Positions 19,457-29,918 of a DNA stretch of 64,000 nt are shown here, in pieces (position 1 is the stretch's first letter; every line of letters starts with the position of its first letter). The notes beneath the pieces are model-generated. The model made no database searches and was not told where the DNA came from. It saw nothing but the letters and a program-made list of their open reading frames with translations. Where the stretch lies: positions 168,723-232,722 of the forward strand of contig JACEVL010000462.1 in assembly GCA_020284085.1 (NCBI GenBank), read 5' to 3'. Source of the stretch: Aporrectodea caliginosa. Its lineage: Eukaryota > Annelida > Clitellata > Crassiclitellata > Lumbricidae. The position numbers and the translations under genes are program-made.

Positions 19457-20530
19457 CCTCGAGTTATGCCAGTCTGAAGGCTGGAATAAGGAGGAGGAGG
19501 GCGACGCTATTCAACTTCGTAATTATACTGCATCGTTAAACATATACTTTTTTTCCAAAGCTATAATTTCAGGAACTGCAGTTATTCGCTCGGTTCGTAT
19601 CAGGCCCCAACTCGAAGGGAAGGTCCACGTTTACGACCCATTGCGACCACAAACTAGATAATATTATTCAAAACGCAAAAAATGTCAACCATCGCGTGGT
19701 GCCAGACCAAAGCCATGATCATTATGACACAGAGTCATTATACAGGAAATACCAGTAATGATGGAAATATATATAATTACAATACATTTACCTATCTATC
19801 ATTATAGAATTTATTTACTATGCTCTGTATTGAGGGAGGCGTAGAATAATTGGACTACGCTAGCACGAAGAGCAGACCATCCAAGAATGAAAAGGGTTCG
19901 ATACCCTTTATACCCGTAACGGCTACCCAGCCTTCCATTCGCTAGATGGCGACGGTAAATGGTGACGCTGTAAGACGCGATGGGCGCCCAACGGACTCCC
20001 ATACTGTTATAAAATCGATTCTTGTATAATTTTTTATCTCAATGATGCAGTCATGCGATATAAGCCTGCTTTTGTCAGATTGCCTCACAACTGTGGCAAG
20101 CTGGATTAAATGTCATCTCTCGGGTGGTGCCAGTTAGAAACCGGAATCAAGGAGGAGAGAGACGCTAGTCATCTCTTTTATGATGCAGCATCGTTAAATA
20201 GAAACTGCCACTAAAGATAAAATAATATCTGAATAGAATAGAAGTTAATGAGCGGTCTAAGTATTCGGCTTTGACAGACGTAGCTCAGCAATAGACAGTA
20301 CAGTGATCTTTTAAAACACCTTTAACACGCATTCTACAGAGGATATAAATTCAGCAACTGCGTTTTTTGATCGCTACCATCAGTTCAACTTCAGTTCGAT
20401 GATAATGGCCCTCAAAGTTCACATAATGGTCATATGCAAAGGTAAAACAACTTAACATCGGGTGGTGCCAGTCCGAAGCCTGGATTAAGTGGTAGGGCGA
20501 CGCCAAAAAATCTCTATTTCCTTTTGATCG
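19457..20530 (+). repeat. Patchwork repeat, block with A and B modules
   Basis: A modules lie at 19457-19540, 20110-20200 and 20455-20520, and a B leader with GATATAAATTCAGCAA near 20225-20360. Between 19810 and 20030 there is a stretch without module similarity and without a recognisable gene. Confidence 0.65.
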
Positions 20531-20533
20531 CCC

Positions 20534-20990
20534 ATCTGCGTTCTTGTGCATTATGATACTGGCGCAATAGAAGTCACTACATTAGAGATATAAAAATCTC
20601 GTATTTCCTTCGAAGAGACCATCGATTGAAGTTATTACATTACAACTGAAGCAGCAATGCATGAGACGAAAAATGTTTAGTTCATATTTACTGAGTACCG
20701 TACTCCCTACTTTTTTTTACCCTTCCAAAACGAAGTCCGTGACTTTTCCTACCAGTGGTAAACAAATAATCTTACTCCGATTGGGGTAAGGATTATTCTA
20801 TGTTCCGGTGTCTAATGTACTAGGGATTAACCGATGGCGCACCAAATCCAGGCCTTAATCAAATCACTCCATACGGAAGATCAGTCTGCTAAGAGAGAGA
20901 GGCAGTCTATGATATACAAGCAGCTTGAAAGAGGTAAGTCTTAAGTTGAGCGTGAATTGGCAGAAGCGACTATCTCTTGTGATGCAGCAT
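20534..20990 (+). repeat. Long-unit repeat, copy C
   Basis: CTTGTGCATTATGATAC, ACTGAGTACCGTA, ACTTTTCCTACCAGTGGTAA, TACTCCGATTGGGGTAAG, CCGATGGCGCACCAA, GAAGATCAGTCTGCTAAGAG and GAAAGAGGTAAGTCTTAAG follow the same order as the other copies. It is the best preserved copy of the exon-like part. Confidence 0.75.
20834..20933 (+). other. Exon-like open stretch with consensus 5' splice site
   Basis: ATG at 20834 opens MAHQIQALIKSL, then EDQSAKRERQSM and YKQLERG, without a stop, up to GAGGTAAGT (donor at 20934). Copies at 11913 and 27433 share the ATGGCGCACCAA start. The GTAAGT recurs at 4448, 11243, 12012 and 27544. No known protein was recognised. It may be a relic first exon carried by the repeat, or chance. 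Confidence 0.3.
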
Positions 20991-21400
20991 CGCTAACATG
21001 TATTTAACAATAACATAAGATATGACTACAGATGGAAATATATCTAATTAGAACATAACTTATTGAGAGGGCGACGTATTCGGCTTTAACGGTCACAAGG
21101 TATCGCTGTACAATTATTATAGTCGGGTTATCTTTTTAAACACCTTTAACATACATTCTGCAGAAGCTATAAATGCAGTGATGCATCTATTTGATACTTA
21201 CAGTACTCTATCAACTCTAGCCTCCTGTGGTAAAAGCGATGTTTAGAGAACTCGGCGGTCACATAATTTTCATTAACAAAGGTAAAACTGCCTAACATCG
21301 GGTGGTGCCAGTCCCAAACCTAGTTCACGATGGAGGGCGACGCCAAGCAACATTTACAACATTTACAATTACGATTACGATTATCGTTCTTCGTTTAAGG
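20991..21400 (+). repeat. Modules B and A
   Basis: GAGGGCGACGTATTCGGC, CACAAGGTATCGCT, ACACCTTTAACATACATTC and GAAGCTATAAATGCAG (21172) form a B module. GTGGTGCCAGTCCCAAACC and GGAGGGCGACGC near 21300 form an A module. Confidence 0.65.
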
Positions 21401-21610
21401 TGAGAGAGGCTATTTTTAAATGTAGTTTGTAATCGTAATATTAAGAGTCCTGCAGCAGTGATTGACTGCTAATACGCGGGAACAGGAATGTTTGCAGGCG
21501 CAATCAGGCTTAACAAATGGATAGACGGTTAAAGTCGGAAGAAGGGATTCATCGAATGATGCATCATCAATTGGTGGTGGCGCTAAATAAATAACACAAC
21601 TGTGTGACAC

Positions 21611-21765
21611 GCTAGCAAATTGGTCAGGGCACTCGACTTGTAAAGCGGAGGTTAGGTGTTCGAGCCTCTTCGCCTTAGACAGTTACTGTGTAGGGACCTT
21701 GAGCTCACATTAATTTTACTTAGTGGTTTAGAATCAGTGTCGTTTAAAAGAAACTACCACAAAGG
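21611..21765 (+). mobile_element. tRNA-derived SINE, family B
   Basis: The head AAATTGGTCAGGGCACTCGA and GGTGTTCGAGCCTCTTC has box A and B features. The body is TTACTGTGTAGGGACCTTGA, ending in a TTAGAATCAGTGTCGTTTAAA segment. That last segment merges into the A-module 3' end, linking the SINE body and the A module. Confidence 0.7.
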
Positions 21766-22254
21766 ATGGAAATATATCTACCTAAAATAAAAGGCAATAA
21801 GAGATCGACGTAATCGACCTCTATAGCAACAAGATGTCGCTAAATAATATAGTACATTGCGATAACGGCCCGCGGAAGGCTACAGACTACAGATAAACAA
21901 CGGAAAAACTGCTTAACATTGAGTGACGCCATTCCGAAGGTTAGGGAAAGTATCATCTAATTCGAGCATAGGCAACAATAGACTCTGCCAGCCACAAGAT
22001 GTCGCAAAAGAATAGATAATACAGTGTTGGACTTAAACACCATAAACACGCATTCGTCAGATAGTATAAATAATTCAAATACGTTTAATCGCTAGAATCC
22101 GATTTAGTCACAGATACATTAAGGTAGACGTTAACAGGCCTTGTAGGCAGCCAGCTGTTGATAAACAACGGAAACTTCCTAACATTATGACACAGCACCG
22201 TTAAGCAGAATCTACGAAATGTCTTTTACGGTTCTCCACTTCCGTTTCGTTTCA
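21765..22254 (+). repeat. Modules B, A, B
   Basis: GAGATCGACGTAATCGACC...AAGATGTCGCTAAATA and GATGTCGCAAAAGAATAG...GATAGTATAAATAATTC (22060) are B modules, interspersed with A fragments. Confidence 0.6.
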
Positions 22255-22760
22255 ATAGACCGTCGTTTATTTCGTGTTTTACTGAGTACAGAATCTCCTA
22301 CGTTTACTTACTGTTTGCAAATGATGTACGTTCAGTTTCACGTGACATTTCATATAAGCGGTAAACAAATAATCATATCCTTATTTGGGTAGAGATTATT
22401 ACTGCTATTAAATTATAAACTTCTATATCGCCGTTATCTATTTAGCTAGTCGTCAATCCGTAATCAGGTCAATATTCCGCAAGACCAATACGCTAAGACA
22501 GATAGGCAGTATTGTATTCATACGGGGATTTATATAGCGCCCCTGCAAGGAAACTACTCAATAATCTTGAATAAGCAGTTAGAAAGAGGCAACAATAAAG
22601 ATGAGAGCGAAATAAGACCAGCGACTGAGCAGAACGGACAGATACAGGAAGAGAGTCTCAAAATGTGGTTCCCGCAAACGAAAGATATCGGGTTCGAAAT
22701 GAACAGCGTGCGCCATAATATATTCGGCCCACGCGTTAAATCTCAAAATAAAACATCGTA
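22255..22760 (+). repeat. Long-unit repeat, copy E, interrupted by a LINE tail
   Basis: It shares ACTGAGTACAGAATC, CTGTTTGCAAATGATG, AGCGGTAAACAAATAATC and AAGACAGATAGGCAG with other copies. At 22511-22558 a TATTGTATTCATACGGGGAT...TATATAGCGCCCCTG tail of the minus-strand LINE/SINE type is inserted. The open plus frame after it (AATAAGCAGTTAGAAAGAGG to 22758) continues the unit beyond the lost GTAAGT. Confidence 0.6.
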
Positions 22761-22949
22761 GCAAGTACAGTACGTTGTAAATGTGTCATTAGTTAGAAAT
22801 TATGTCGCACTATGATTCAGTAACGCCTATGTCTTAGAGTAGCTACGGGTTCAGAACTCTTTTTTTCTGATAGAAGGTTATAACCGAGTATGGAACTTCA
22901 GCAAGTCCTTCGTTCAAATTTTGTCAGTGAAATCGACTGATGCTATTCG

Positions 22950-23334
22950 TTTAGATACCAGTGCTTCACAAATGCAAATAGATCGTCTTAGTATTGACAC
23001 AGGGAGCATATTAAGGTAAATATAGACATTCACAGCCACAAAATGTCCATAAACAAAAGATAATACAGTGCTCTTCTTAGACACCTTTTACATATTTCTT
23101 TCGATGCTATAAATTCTGCCAGTGCATTTAAGCAATTGAATGGTCAACACATTCTGTAGAGTAGCTCGACGTTAACGGTCATTGGTGTCCACAAGGTGTT
23201 CATGAACAAAGGATAAAACGTAGCCTATACCGTTAGGTGGTGCAAGTACAAATCCGGATTCAAGAAGGAGGGCGACGCTAATCATCGACAGCCAGAAAAT
23301 GTCGCTAGGCTGTAGATGATACTGTGATCTTCTA
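22950..23334 (+). repeat. Modules B and A
   Basis: TTAGACACCTTTTACATATTTC and GATGCTATAAATTCTGCC (23105) belong to a B module. GGTGGTGCAAGTACAAATCC and GGAGGGCGACGCTAATCATC near 23240 belong to an A module. Confidence 0.65.
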
Positions 23335-23545
23335 CAGCACCTGAGGTGAGACTTCGGTTTTGAGTGATAGATGGAGCATCCTGAGGCAGATGATGGAGGG
23401 TGATTGGCAATAATATGGAGGAACCCGAACACTTGCGGAATTCAGAAGGGACATCGTCCCAGAGACGTACAGAGGTGAGATCGTTCCAGAGACGTGGTTG
23501 CGTTGCATTGTGTAAGAATTGGACAGAAACTACCGGAAACAAGTA
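23335..23545 (-). mobile_element. CR1-like LINE C-terminal fragment
   Basis: The minus strand reads PRLWNDL...VPSEFRK, then LPITLHHLPQDAPSIT. This matches, nearly base for base, the plus-strand fragment at 39842-39960 (CGTCTCTGGAACGATCT, TTCCGCA, CATCATCTGCCTCAGG). A 30-base stretch holding CTGGAACGAT is locally duplicated, which breaks the frame. Confidence 0.75.
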
Positions 23546-23727
23546 TACAGGTTACAAGTACAATCAGTATGGTACTGCAAATGTCTCGGTAGTTACAAAT
23601 AAATGTAGCACTATAATTGAGAAATGCCGACGTATCAAATTTCTTCTGAAAGACGGTTACCATGTAGGGACCTTGAGCAAGTCCTTCACTAAAATTTCTC
23701 AGCGTCATCTACGTATGCTTCTCTTAC

Positions 23728-23918
23728 ATATCCTGAGTGGCCGAGTGGGTTGGTAGCACGCTCTCCACGCCGGCGGCCCGGGTTCACGCCGGCGGCCCGG
23801 GTTCGCTTTCCGGTCGGTCGGTTTATCAGAGATTAATTTCTCGGATCTTTACTGCGGGTAGTTCGGTCGCAATATAAACGTGGAGTACAATACAACACAA
23901 TACAACACAACACAATAT
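23728..23918 (+). mobile_element. tRNA-derived SINE, family D (Leu/Ser-like head)
   Basis: GTGGCCGAGTGGGTTGGTAG is a class II-like A box and GCCCGGGTTCGCTTTCC a B box. GCCGGCGGCCCGGGTTC is duplicated at the B box. The 3' end is a run of ACAATACAAC units to 23918. Only this copy is in the window. Confidence 0.6.
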
Positions 23919-23920
23919 AC

Positions 23921-24168
23921 TGGGGCGCGATGGTATAGGGGTATGTTCGGTGCCTTGCAGCTGGAGGGTTGCGGGTTCGAATCCACCTCAAAGCCGCCGT
24001 GTAGGGACCCTGGGCAAATCCTTCACTCGCAATTGCTCATGCGCTTCGGCGTGAAACTCCGATTCAGCGTCCGCGCAGTAGTCGGGAGCGCCTCTGAATG
24101 GGCAATCTGGTAGAGGCGCTATAACAAGTGTTCAAATACAATACAATACAATACAATACAATACATAT
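23921..24168 (+). mobile_element. tRNA-derived SINE, family A, copy 3
   Basis: GGGGCGCGATGGTATAGGGG and GGGTTCGAATCCACCTC form the head. The CORE-like centre is GTAGGGACCCTGGGCAAAT, followed by GGAGCGCCTCTGAATGGGCA and GGCGCTATAACAAG, and the tail is (AATAC)n. It is very close to copy 2 at 13410. Confidence 0.85.
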
Positions 24169-24231
24169 CAGGGTTACATAAATATAGAAAGCAAGTAAGT
24201 AAAAAGTGCTTTCGAAGTTTAAATCATCAGA

Positions 24232-24355
24232 CTGACACGGTAGCCGGATGGCTAGACCGCTCGTCTTGTATTGCGGAGGGTACGTTTTCGAGTCTCCACC
24301 ATTTAGACGGTTACTGTGTAGGGACCTTGAGCAAGTCCTTCACGCAGAAACTACC
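24232..24355 (+). mobile_element. tRNA-derived SINE, family B
   Basis: Head GCCGGATGGCTAGACCGCTC and TACGTTTTCGAGTCTCC. Body TTACTGTGTAGGGACCTTGA then GCAAGTCCTTCACGCAG. The 3' part merges into A-module sequence. Confidence 0.75.
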
Positions 24356-25020
24356 TCTACCGATGAAGATTAAATTATCTAATTAGAATACATTGTATGA
24401 GAGGACGGCGTAAGAAGCCATCAGCTAAATATACATATAGTACGGTGCTCGTATTAGACACCTTTAACACGGATTCTAAGACGCCATAAATTCAGCCGAA
24501 GAGCTTAATCACCAGAATAGAATTTGCAGCTTACTCCTAGGGTGAGGTCGACGATAACAGCACTCAACGGACACAAGGTCTCGCTATACAACGATTAACA
24601 GATAACAGATAGCGAATGTTTGACACCTTTAGCACAGTGTTTTCCGACGCTTAAAACTCAGCCGTCACTTATAATCGCTTGTGTAAACTCATCTGTTCAA
24701 TAAGGTCGACGTCATCGGCCCTCGGCGACTACAAGCTGTTGATAAAACACGGAGATAATGTCTACCATTGGGTGGTGCCATGGTCCCAAGACTGGAATAA
24801 GAGAAGGGCGAAACAAATCATCCCCGTCATGTAACAGCGTCGTTAAACAGAAACTAACCATGCAAAACAAAATATATCTAATTCGAGTATTAAGGTAATA
24901 ATATACTCTGACAGCCACAAGATGTCGCATAGCAATAAATAATACAGCTTTCGTTTTAGACACCCTTAACATGCATTCGTACAATGCTATAATTTCAGCG
25001 AAAGCGTTTAAACCCTTTTG
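24356..25020 (+). repeat. Modules B, B, A, B
   Basis: B leaders with GACGCCATAAATTCAGCC (24483) and AATGCTATAATTTCAGCG (24990). An A module near 24765-24850 reads GGTGGTGCCATGGTCCCAAG. The order is as elsewhere. Confidence 0.65.
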
Positions 25021-26210
25021 ACGGTAAATTTAAACCCTTTTGACGGTAAATTTATTTCAGAATGAAGTGTATAGGTTAGTTAAAAATAATTAATAAAGGT
25101 AAAATTTTGTAAATGGATGTTTTAGTGTGTGTTTTTTTTAATGCAAATAGTTTTATATCTTACTCAAATCTGTGAATATTTAATTACTCTTTTACTAATA
25201 CATTGTTATTATGCAATTACATGTATGTACTGTGTTGCAATGTTGGTTGCAATGCTGGTTACCATATTATTATTATTCAACTTTGGTTTTTCAGTAATAC
25301 ATATTACATATGGTGTGGTTTCGTTATTATATCACAGTAGATATTATGTTGCATAATACTGCAGTACTGTGTTGCAATGCAGATTATTGAAATATTCATA
25401 AACTACTTCTTATCAACTGTTGATTTTTGAATATGTTATGTCAAAATAACAAGAACTGATGTGAGAAAATTTTAAATGTTACCTATTGGTAAATGAATTT
25501 CTGTTATTACCATATTATTGTTATTCAACTTTGGTTCCTCAATATACGATATGATTTGGTTTGGTTACTGTATTACAATAGCTACTATGTTGCATAATAT
25601 TCAGTAATGTGTTATAATAAGAGATCTGTGATTATAATTTTAATGTATTGAAACTATACTTTAAACAATTATAATACATGTATGCTATGTTATTGAATGA
25701 ACTTGTATTACATGTATAGTATGTTAGATACATGAACAGTTTAAAAGAGTACTTAGTAAATTTTTTATATGGATCAATTGCTGCATAGTTACATAACATT
25801 GCTCAATTTGCATGGAATCTTTTGTCAGAATATAGAAATCATAGACAGAATAAGATGAACTACCTTATGTTACAAAAATATTGAATATAGTGAAATTGTA
25901 AAGCTCTGTTTGACACATTTGATGGTGTCATTCGGATGCTATAAGTTTCTTGTAATAATTGAATTGTATCTTTCCTGTATTGTCGTCAACGGCCTTTGAT
26001 GTCATAAGACGACGTTAAACGTTGGTATAAATAAATAAAAAAAACAAACAAATGAATGTCCGTAGAGTAAGGTTAACATTAACGGTATAAAATGATACAG
26101 CTAATAATCCTTATGATGTTGAATAAAAATAGTTGAGTAAACTGCATAACATGTAAATGTACAGCGGAGTGCGTTTGTCAGGCGCTTATTAAAGAAAAGA
26201 TATTATATTA
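25021..26210. other. AT-rich insertion, no gene seen
   Basis: It splits the surrounding patchwork repeat. AAACCCTTTTGACGGTAAAT is repeated in tandem at its left edge (25014-25058). A diverged direct duplication of about 260-bp period links 25255-25370 with 25515-25625 (CATATTATTATTATTCAAC / CATATTATTGTTATTCAAC). The single 75-codon frame is Leu/Val/Ile/Tyr-rich by composition only. Confidence 0.5.
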
Positions 26211-26214
26211 TTAT

Positions 26215-26440
26215 TATAGTTCATGGCTCGTCTTAAACACCTTTAACAGGCATTCGTACTATGTTATAAATTCAGGAAGCGTATTATCGCTGGTCGACTT
26301 GTCATGACTATCCATAGAGGAAGGTCGATGGGTGCGACGAATATTTGTTGATTTTATTGCATCGGAAGGCAGCGTTTTGAAGGTGTATAAGATGATCCTT
26401 ATGCGCGAATCATGGAATAAGGACGAGAGCGACGTCAAAC
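26215..26440 (+). repeat. Module B and A fragments beside a microsatellite
   Basis: CTCGTCTTAAACACCTTTAA, ATGTTATAAATTCAGGAAG and a short A-type GAGAGCGACGTCAA just before the (ATC)n tract. Confidence 0.6.
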
Positions 26441-26441
26441 A

Positions 26442-26550
<109 letters not shown>

Positions 26551-26599
26551 GCAATTATAGTTATGGAAACAAATCCAAATAAAACATAAGGTATAATTA

Positions 26600-26741
26600 A
26601 TATTACCGAGATATCGAGGTAATCGGCCCTCGAAGCCGCAAGATGACCCTAAACAATGGATAATACAGTGCTCGTCTTAAACACCTTAGCAAGCATTTGT
26701 ACGACGCTATAAATAAAGGAAATGCACTTAATCTCTAGCGT
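26600..26741 (+). repeat. Module B copy
   Basis: GAGATATCGAGGTAATCGGC, AACAATGGATAATACAGTGC, TTAAACACCTTAGCAAGC and GACGCTATAAATAAAGG (26708). Confidence 0.7.
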
Positions 26742-27507
26742 GTGAGTTTATCCATAAACTAAGGCTTACGTAAACGCACCTTGGAGCAAAGAACACGTTG
26801 ATAAACAGCGGAATGTTTACCATCCGGTGATGCCAGTCCGAAAGCTTTAATAAGGAGGAGGGCGATGTTTACCAGAAACTACCACTGACTAAGAAATAAA
26901 TCGAATTCGAGCATAAGGTAATACTAGACTTTGACAATCACAAGATGTCGTTAAACGATAGATAATTCGGTGCTCGTTTTAAACACCTTTCTCACGCCTT
27001 CATCCGACGCTATAATTTTAGCAATTGAACTTAATCGCCAGAATCACACGGAAAACATTGTCACAGAGCAAGGTCGATATCAAAGGCACGTGACGGCCAC
27101 AAGCCACTGATAAACAACTGAAAACTGTCTACCATTTCCTCGTGCCAGTCTGAAGTCTGGGTGTTGGAGGAGGGTACACGAAAATCTCTCTTTATCACAC
27201 AGCGTCGTTTAAAAGAAACTACGAAATGTCATTAAGATTATCGACTTCCTATAAAGCGACCATCGATTGAAGTCTTGTGCATTATGATTCCGGCGCAATA
27301 GAAGTCATTATATTAGAAGGCTACCGATGCAGGAGCGCAAAAGGCATAAGTATTTATTTTATGTTTTTCTTTGCAAACGATATCCGTGACTTTACCTCCG
27401 ATTGTTCTATAGCCCGGTGTCTAATGTAACCAATGGCGCACCAAAACCAAGCCGTTATCAGGAAACGCTCTGAGGAAGATCAGTCTGCTAAAAGAGAGAG
27501 AGAGAGA
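26742..27507 (+). repeat. Long-unit repeat, copy B (pair of 15255-16080)
   Basis: Collinear with 15255-16080 from GCGTGTGAGTTTATCCA to GAAGATCAGTCTGCTAAAAG. It lacks about 60 bases of the ACTGAGTACC...CCTACTTC part. The ATGGCGCACCAA frame at 27433 is broken by an AG expansion. Confidence 0.8.
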
Positions 27508-28500
27508 GAGGCAGTAATATGATGTATGGGCGATTTGAAAGAGGTAAGTCTTACGTTGAAAATGAATTGATATAAGCGACTGTGCGCTGAAGACATATAG
27601 AGGAAAGAGTTTAAAATGTGGCTTCCACAACCGTAAAGTCTCGTTCAATAGTTGAGTAAATATATCTAAATGCAGCATAATGTAATAAGGTAACAATAGA
27701 TTTGACAGTCACAAGACGTCGCTAAACAATAAATAATGCAATGCTCGCTTTAAACACCTTTAACACGCTCTCTTCCAAGATTTTATAAATTTGACAATTT
27801 TATTAAGCGCCAGATTGTCGCAATCTGCGAGTATAAGGTCGAAGTGAACGTCCCTTTGAGGCAACAAGTATCGATAACAACGGAGTCTGGAATAAGGAGG
27901 AAGGCGACGTCAATCGTCCTCAGAACCACAAGCAGAAACTTTAGTGGCGCCAGGCTTAAGCTTGGATATAGGAGGATGGCGTCGCTAATTATATCTCTTA
28001 AAATGCTGCGTCGTTAAAAAAACTGCCACTACGTGACTTGGAATGGAAATATATCTAATTAGAATATAAACGTTTAAGCGGCAGACAAGATATGTCGATA
28101 AACAATATCTTGTAAGGTGCTCTTCTTAGACACCTTTAAAACGTTGCCTTCGTATGCTATAAACTCAGCAACAGCGGTGTTAACACCGCTACAGCTACAA
28201 CTATGGTAGTGCCAGTCCCAAGTATGGAGGAAAGAGGAGGAGGACGCTAATTATCTTTGCTATGACACCGTGTTGTTAGGAAGAACTAAGTAATTAACTA
28301 ACTAATCGCCAGGTCTGCTCCGACGCCTCCTCAAAGACTAAAGTCGACATTAACGGTCACTGTCAGCCAGAAGCCATTGGTAAGCAACTGAAAGCTGTCT
28401 CCCATCGAGTGGTGCCAGTCCGAAACCTGGATTAAGAAGTTGGGCGACTCAACACGCACCCGTTTTGTAACAGCTCCGTTCAAGAGACACTACCTTTCCA
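27508..28500 (+). repeat. Long-unit 3' part plus B and A modules
   Basis: GTAAGT at 27544. TATA-like TTTATAAATTTG near 27780 and TATGCTATAAACTC near 28158 close B modules. A modules lie near 27890, 27940, 28200 and 28400. Confidence 0.6.
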
Positions 28501-29202
28501 CGTGCGTCTGTTAAGAAGTCCACTGATAATATTTTAAAGTCTAGTGTTGTCATTCAGAAGTCCAAAGACAATGCGTTTCGATTCCAACTTACTTAAGTAG
28601 GTACCCGATGAGGTGGGCGCCCAATAAGTCCAATGGAGACACCCAGAAGAATCCAACAGCAGTGATCAATATTCTGCTAGTGACAAAATTATGAACGAGA
28701 AGCAAAGTAACTTAATGAGAGAGGGAGCGTGAAACTACACGAAAATGACGTGGCAGATTCGAGTACCAGATTAATATATTATTGTGAGAAAGTGAACTCT
28801 TGTTTTATGGTAACGCGAACAGAGAATCAAAATATGATATCGGGAAAAGTCTCATCCAGCAATTGGCTACCGCTGCCTATTCAGTTCTAGAAACTTCTAT
28901 TATTAGCTGTTCGTATAAGGGTGCTATATAAGTCCTCTGAATGAATCATTATCGTAAGCTTAAGATCCCAACAGAAGCCAACGGTAGCTTATACGAGGGA
29001 ACCGGTTTATTTAGAGGCGCTATATAAGTCATAACAAAATCGATAGCCAGGTAGAGTCAGGTGAAGGGACGTTGAGAAGTCTTCACTTAAAGTCTGCTCA
29101 GAAGGCTGTCATTGGATAGTGGCGCTTAATAAATAACACAACAACTGCTACTACTACCACTAAATTACTATTGATACTACTACCACTGCTACTACTGTGG
29201 GA
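28501..29202. other. Non-coding stretch with repeat debris
   Basis: No ORF of interest. Two GCTATATAAGTC segments (near 28922 and 29017) resemble SINE/LINE 3' ends. A SINE-B-like TGAAGGGACGTTGAGAAGTC fragment lies near 29066. A short (CTA)n run precedes the next SINE. Confidence 0.45.
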
Positions 29203-29278
29203 CATGGTGGCCCATTGGTTAGAGCACTCGATTTATAAAGGGAAGGTTACGGGTTCGAACCTCCTCCAATTAGACGAG
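29203..29278 (+). mobile_element. SINE family B head, cut by an LTR
   Basis: CATGGTGGCCCATTGGTTAG (A box) and ACGGGTTCGAACCTCCTCC (B box). It stops at TTAGACGAG where the LTR begins. The rest of this SINE copy does not reappear downstream of 35408. Confidence 0.75.
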
Positions 29279-29740
29279 TGTTTCTACAATAGGTGGCGTC
29301 GTGGTCTACGCTGACACGTGCGGCTGGGGAAAATACCCGCTGTGCGTCAACAACATTGTTTACAGCTAAGGGAAAATTCCGCCACGGACTGTCAACAGCG
29401 GACCAATGCATGTATCAATAATCTACGCGTTCTACAGGACTTTCCAGGGAAAAGTACGATGACGTCATAGAACTTTCTAGAATCCATCAGAACCCTATAT
29501 ATAAGGTGCAGCGTCTGTACAAAGAAGCCGGTTGACGAAGATTTATGCACGTTGATAAAGTGCTCTTGTAACGATATTTGATTGAAGTTCAATCGAGACC
29601 AGCCAACCTGTGTGCTGTCTGCGATTGTGATATTTGACGGGCTGACTTAAATTTAACTTATTTGATTCTTTCTGTTAATAAAGATCTTTTAAGTTTCCTT
29701 CGTTTGTTCGTCGTCGTGTTCGAGAGGCTCGACCGCGACA
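29279..29740 (+). repeat. LTR with TATA box and poly(A) signal
   Basis: It starts TGTTTCTACAATAGG and ends CTCGACCGCGACA. It contains CCCTATATATAAGG near 29500 (TATA box) and AATAAAGATC near 29680 (poly(A) signal), as expected for an LTR of 462 bp. The 5' boundary is inferred from where the SINE is cut. Confidence 0.8.
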
Positions 29741-29744
29741 TTTC

Positions 29745-29762
29745 TGGTGTCAGAAGTGGGAT
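29745..29762 (+). promoter_or_regulatory. Primer binding site, tRNA-Leu type
   Basis: TGGTGTCAGAAGTGGGAT lies four bases after the LTR and is complementary to the 3' end of a leucine tRNA (...ATCCCACTTCTGACACCA). It uses a different leucine isoacceptor from the element at 4484. Confidence 0.85.
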
Positions 29763-29918
29763 CATCGGTGTTGGATCCGGTGAAGAAGAAGAAGCGAACC
29801 GGAGGAGGAAGGAGTCAACCCGAAGAGACGGTCTGCTCAGGCAACGGGCGGATCGAGAGACGGTCTGTTCAGACAGTGAACGGATCGAGACGCCTTTCTA
29901 CCGTGAAGGACGGGTGAA

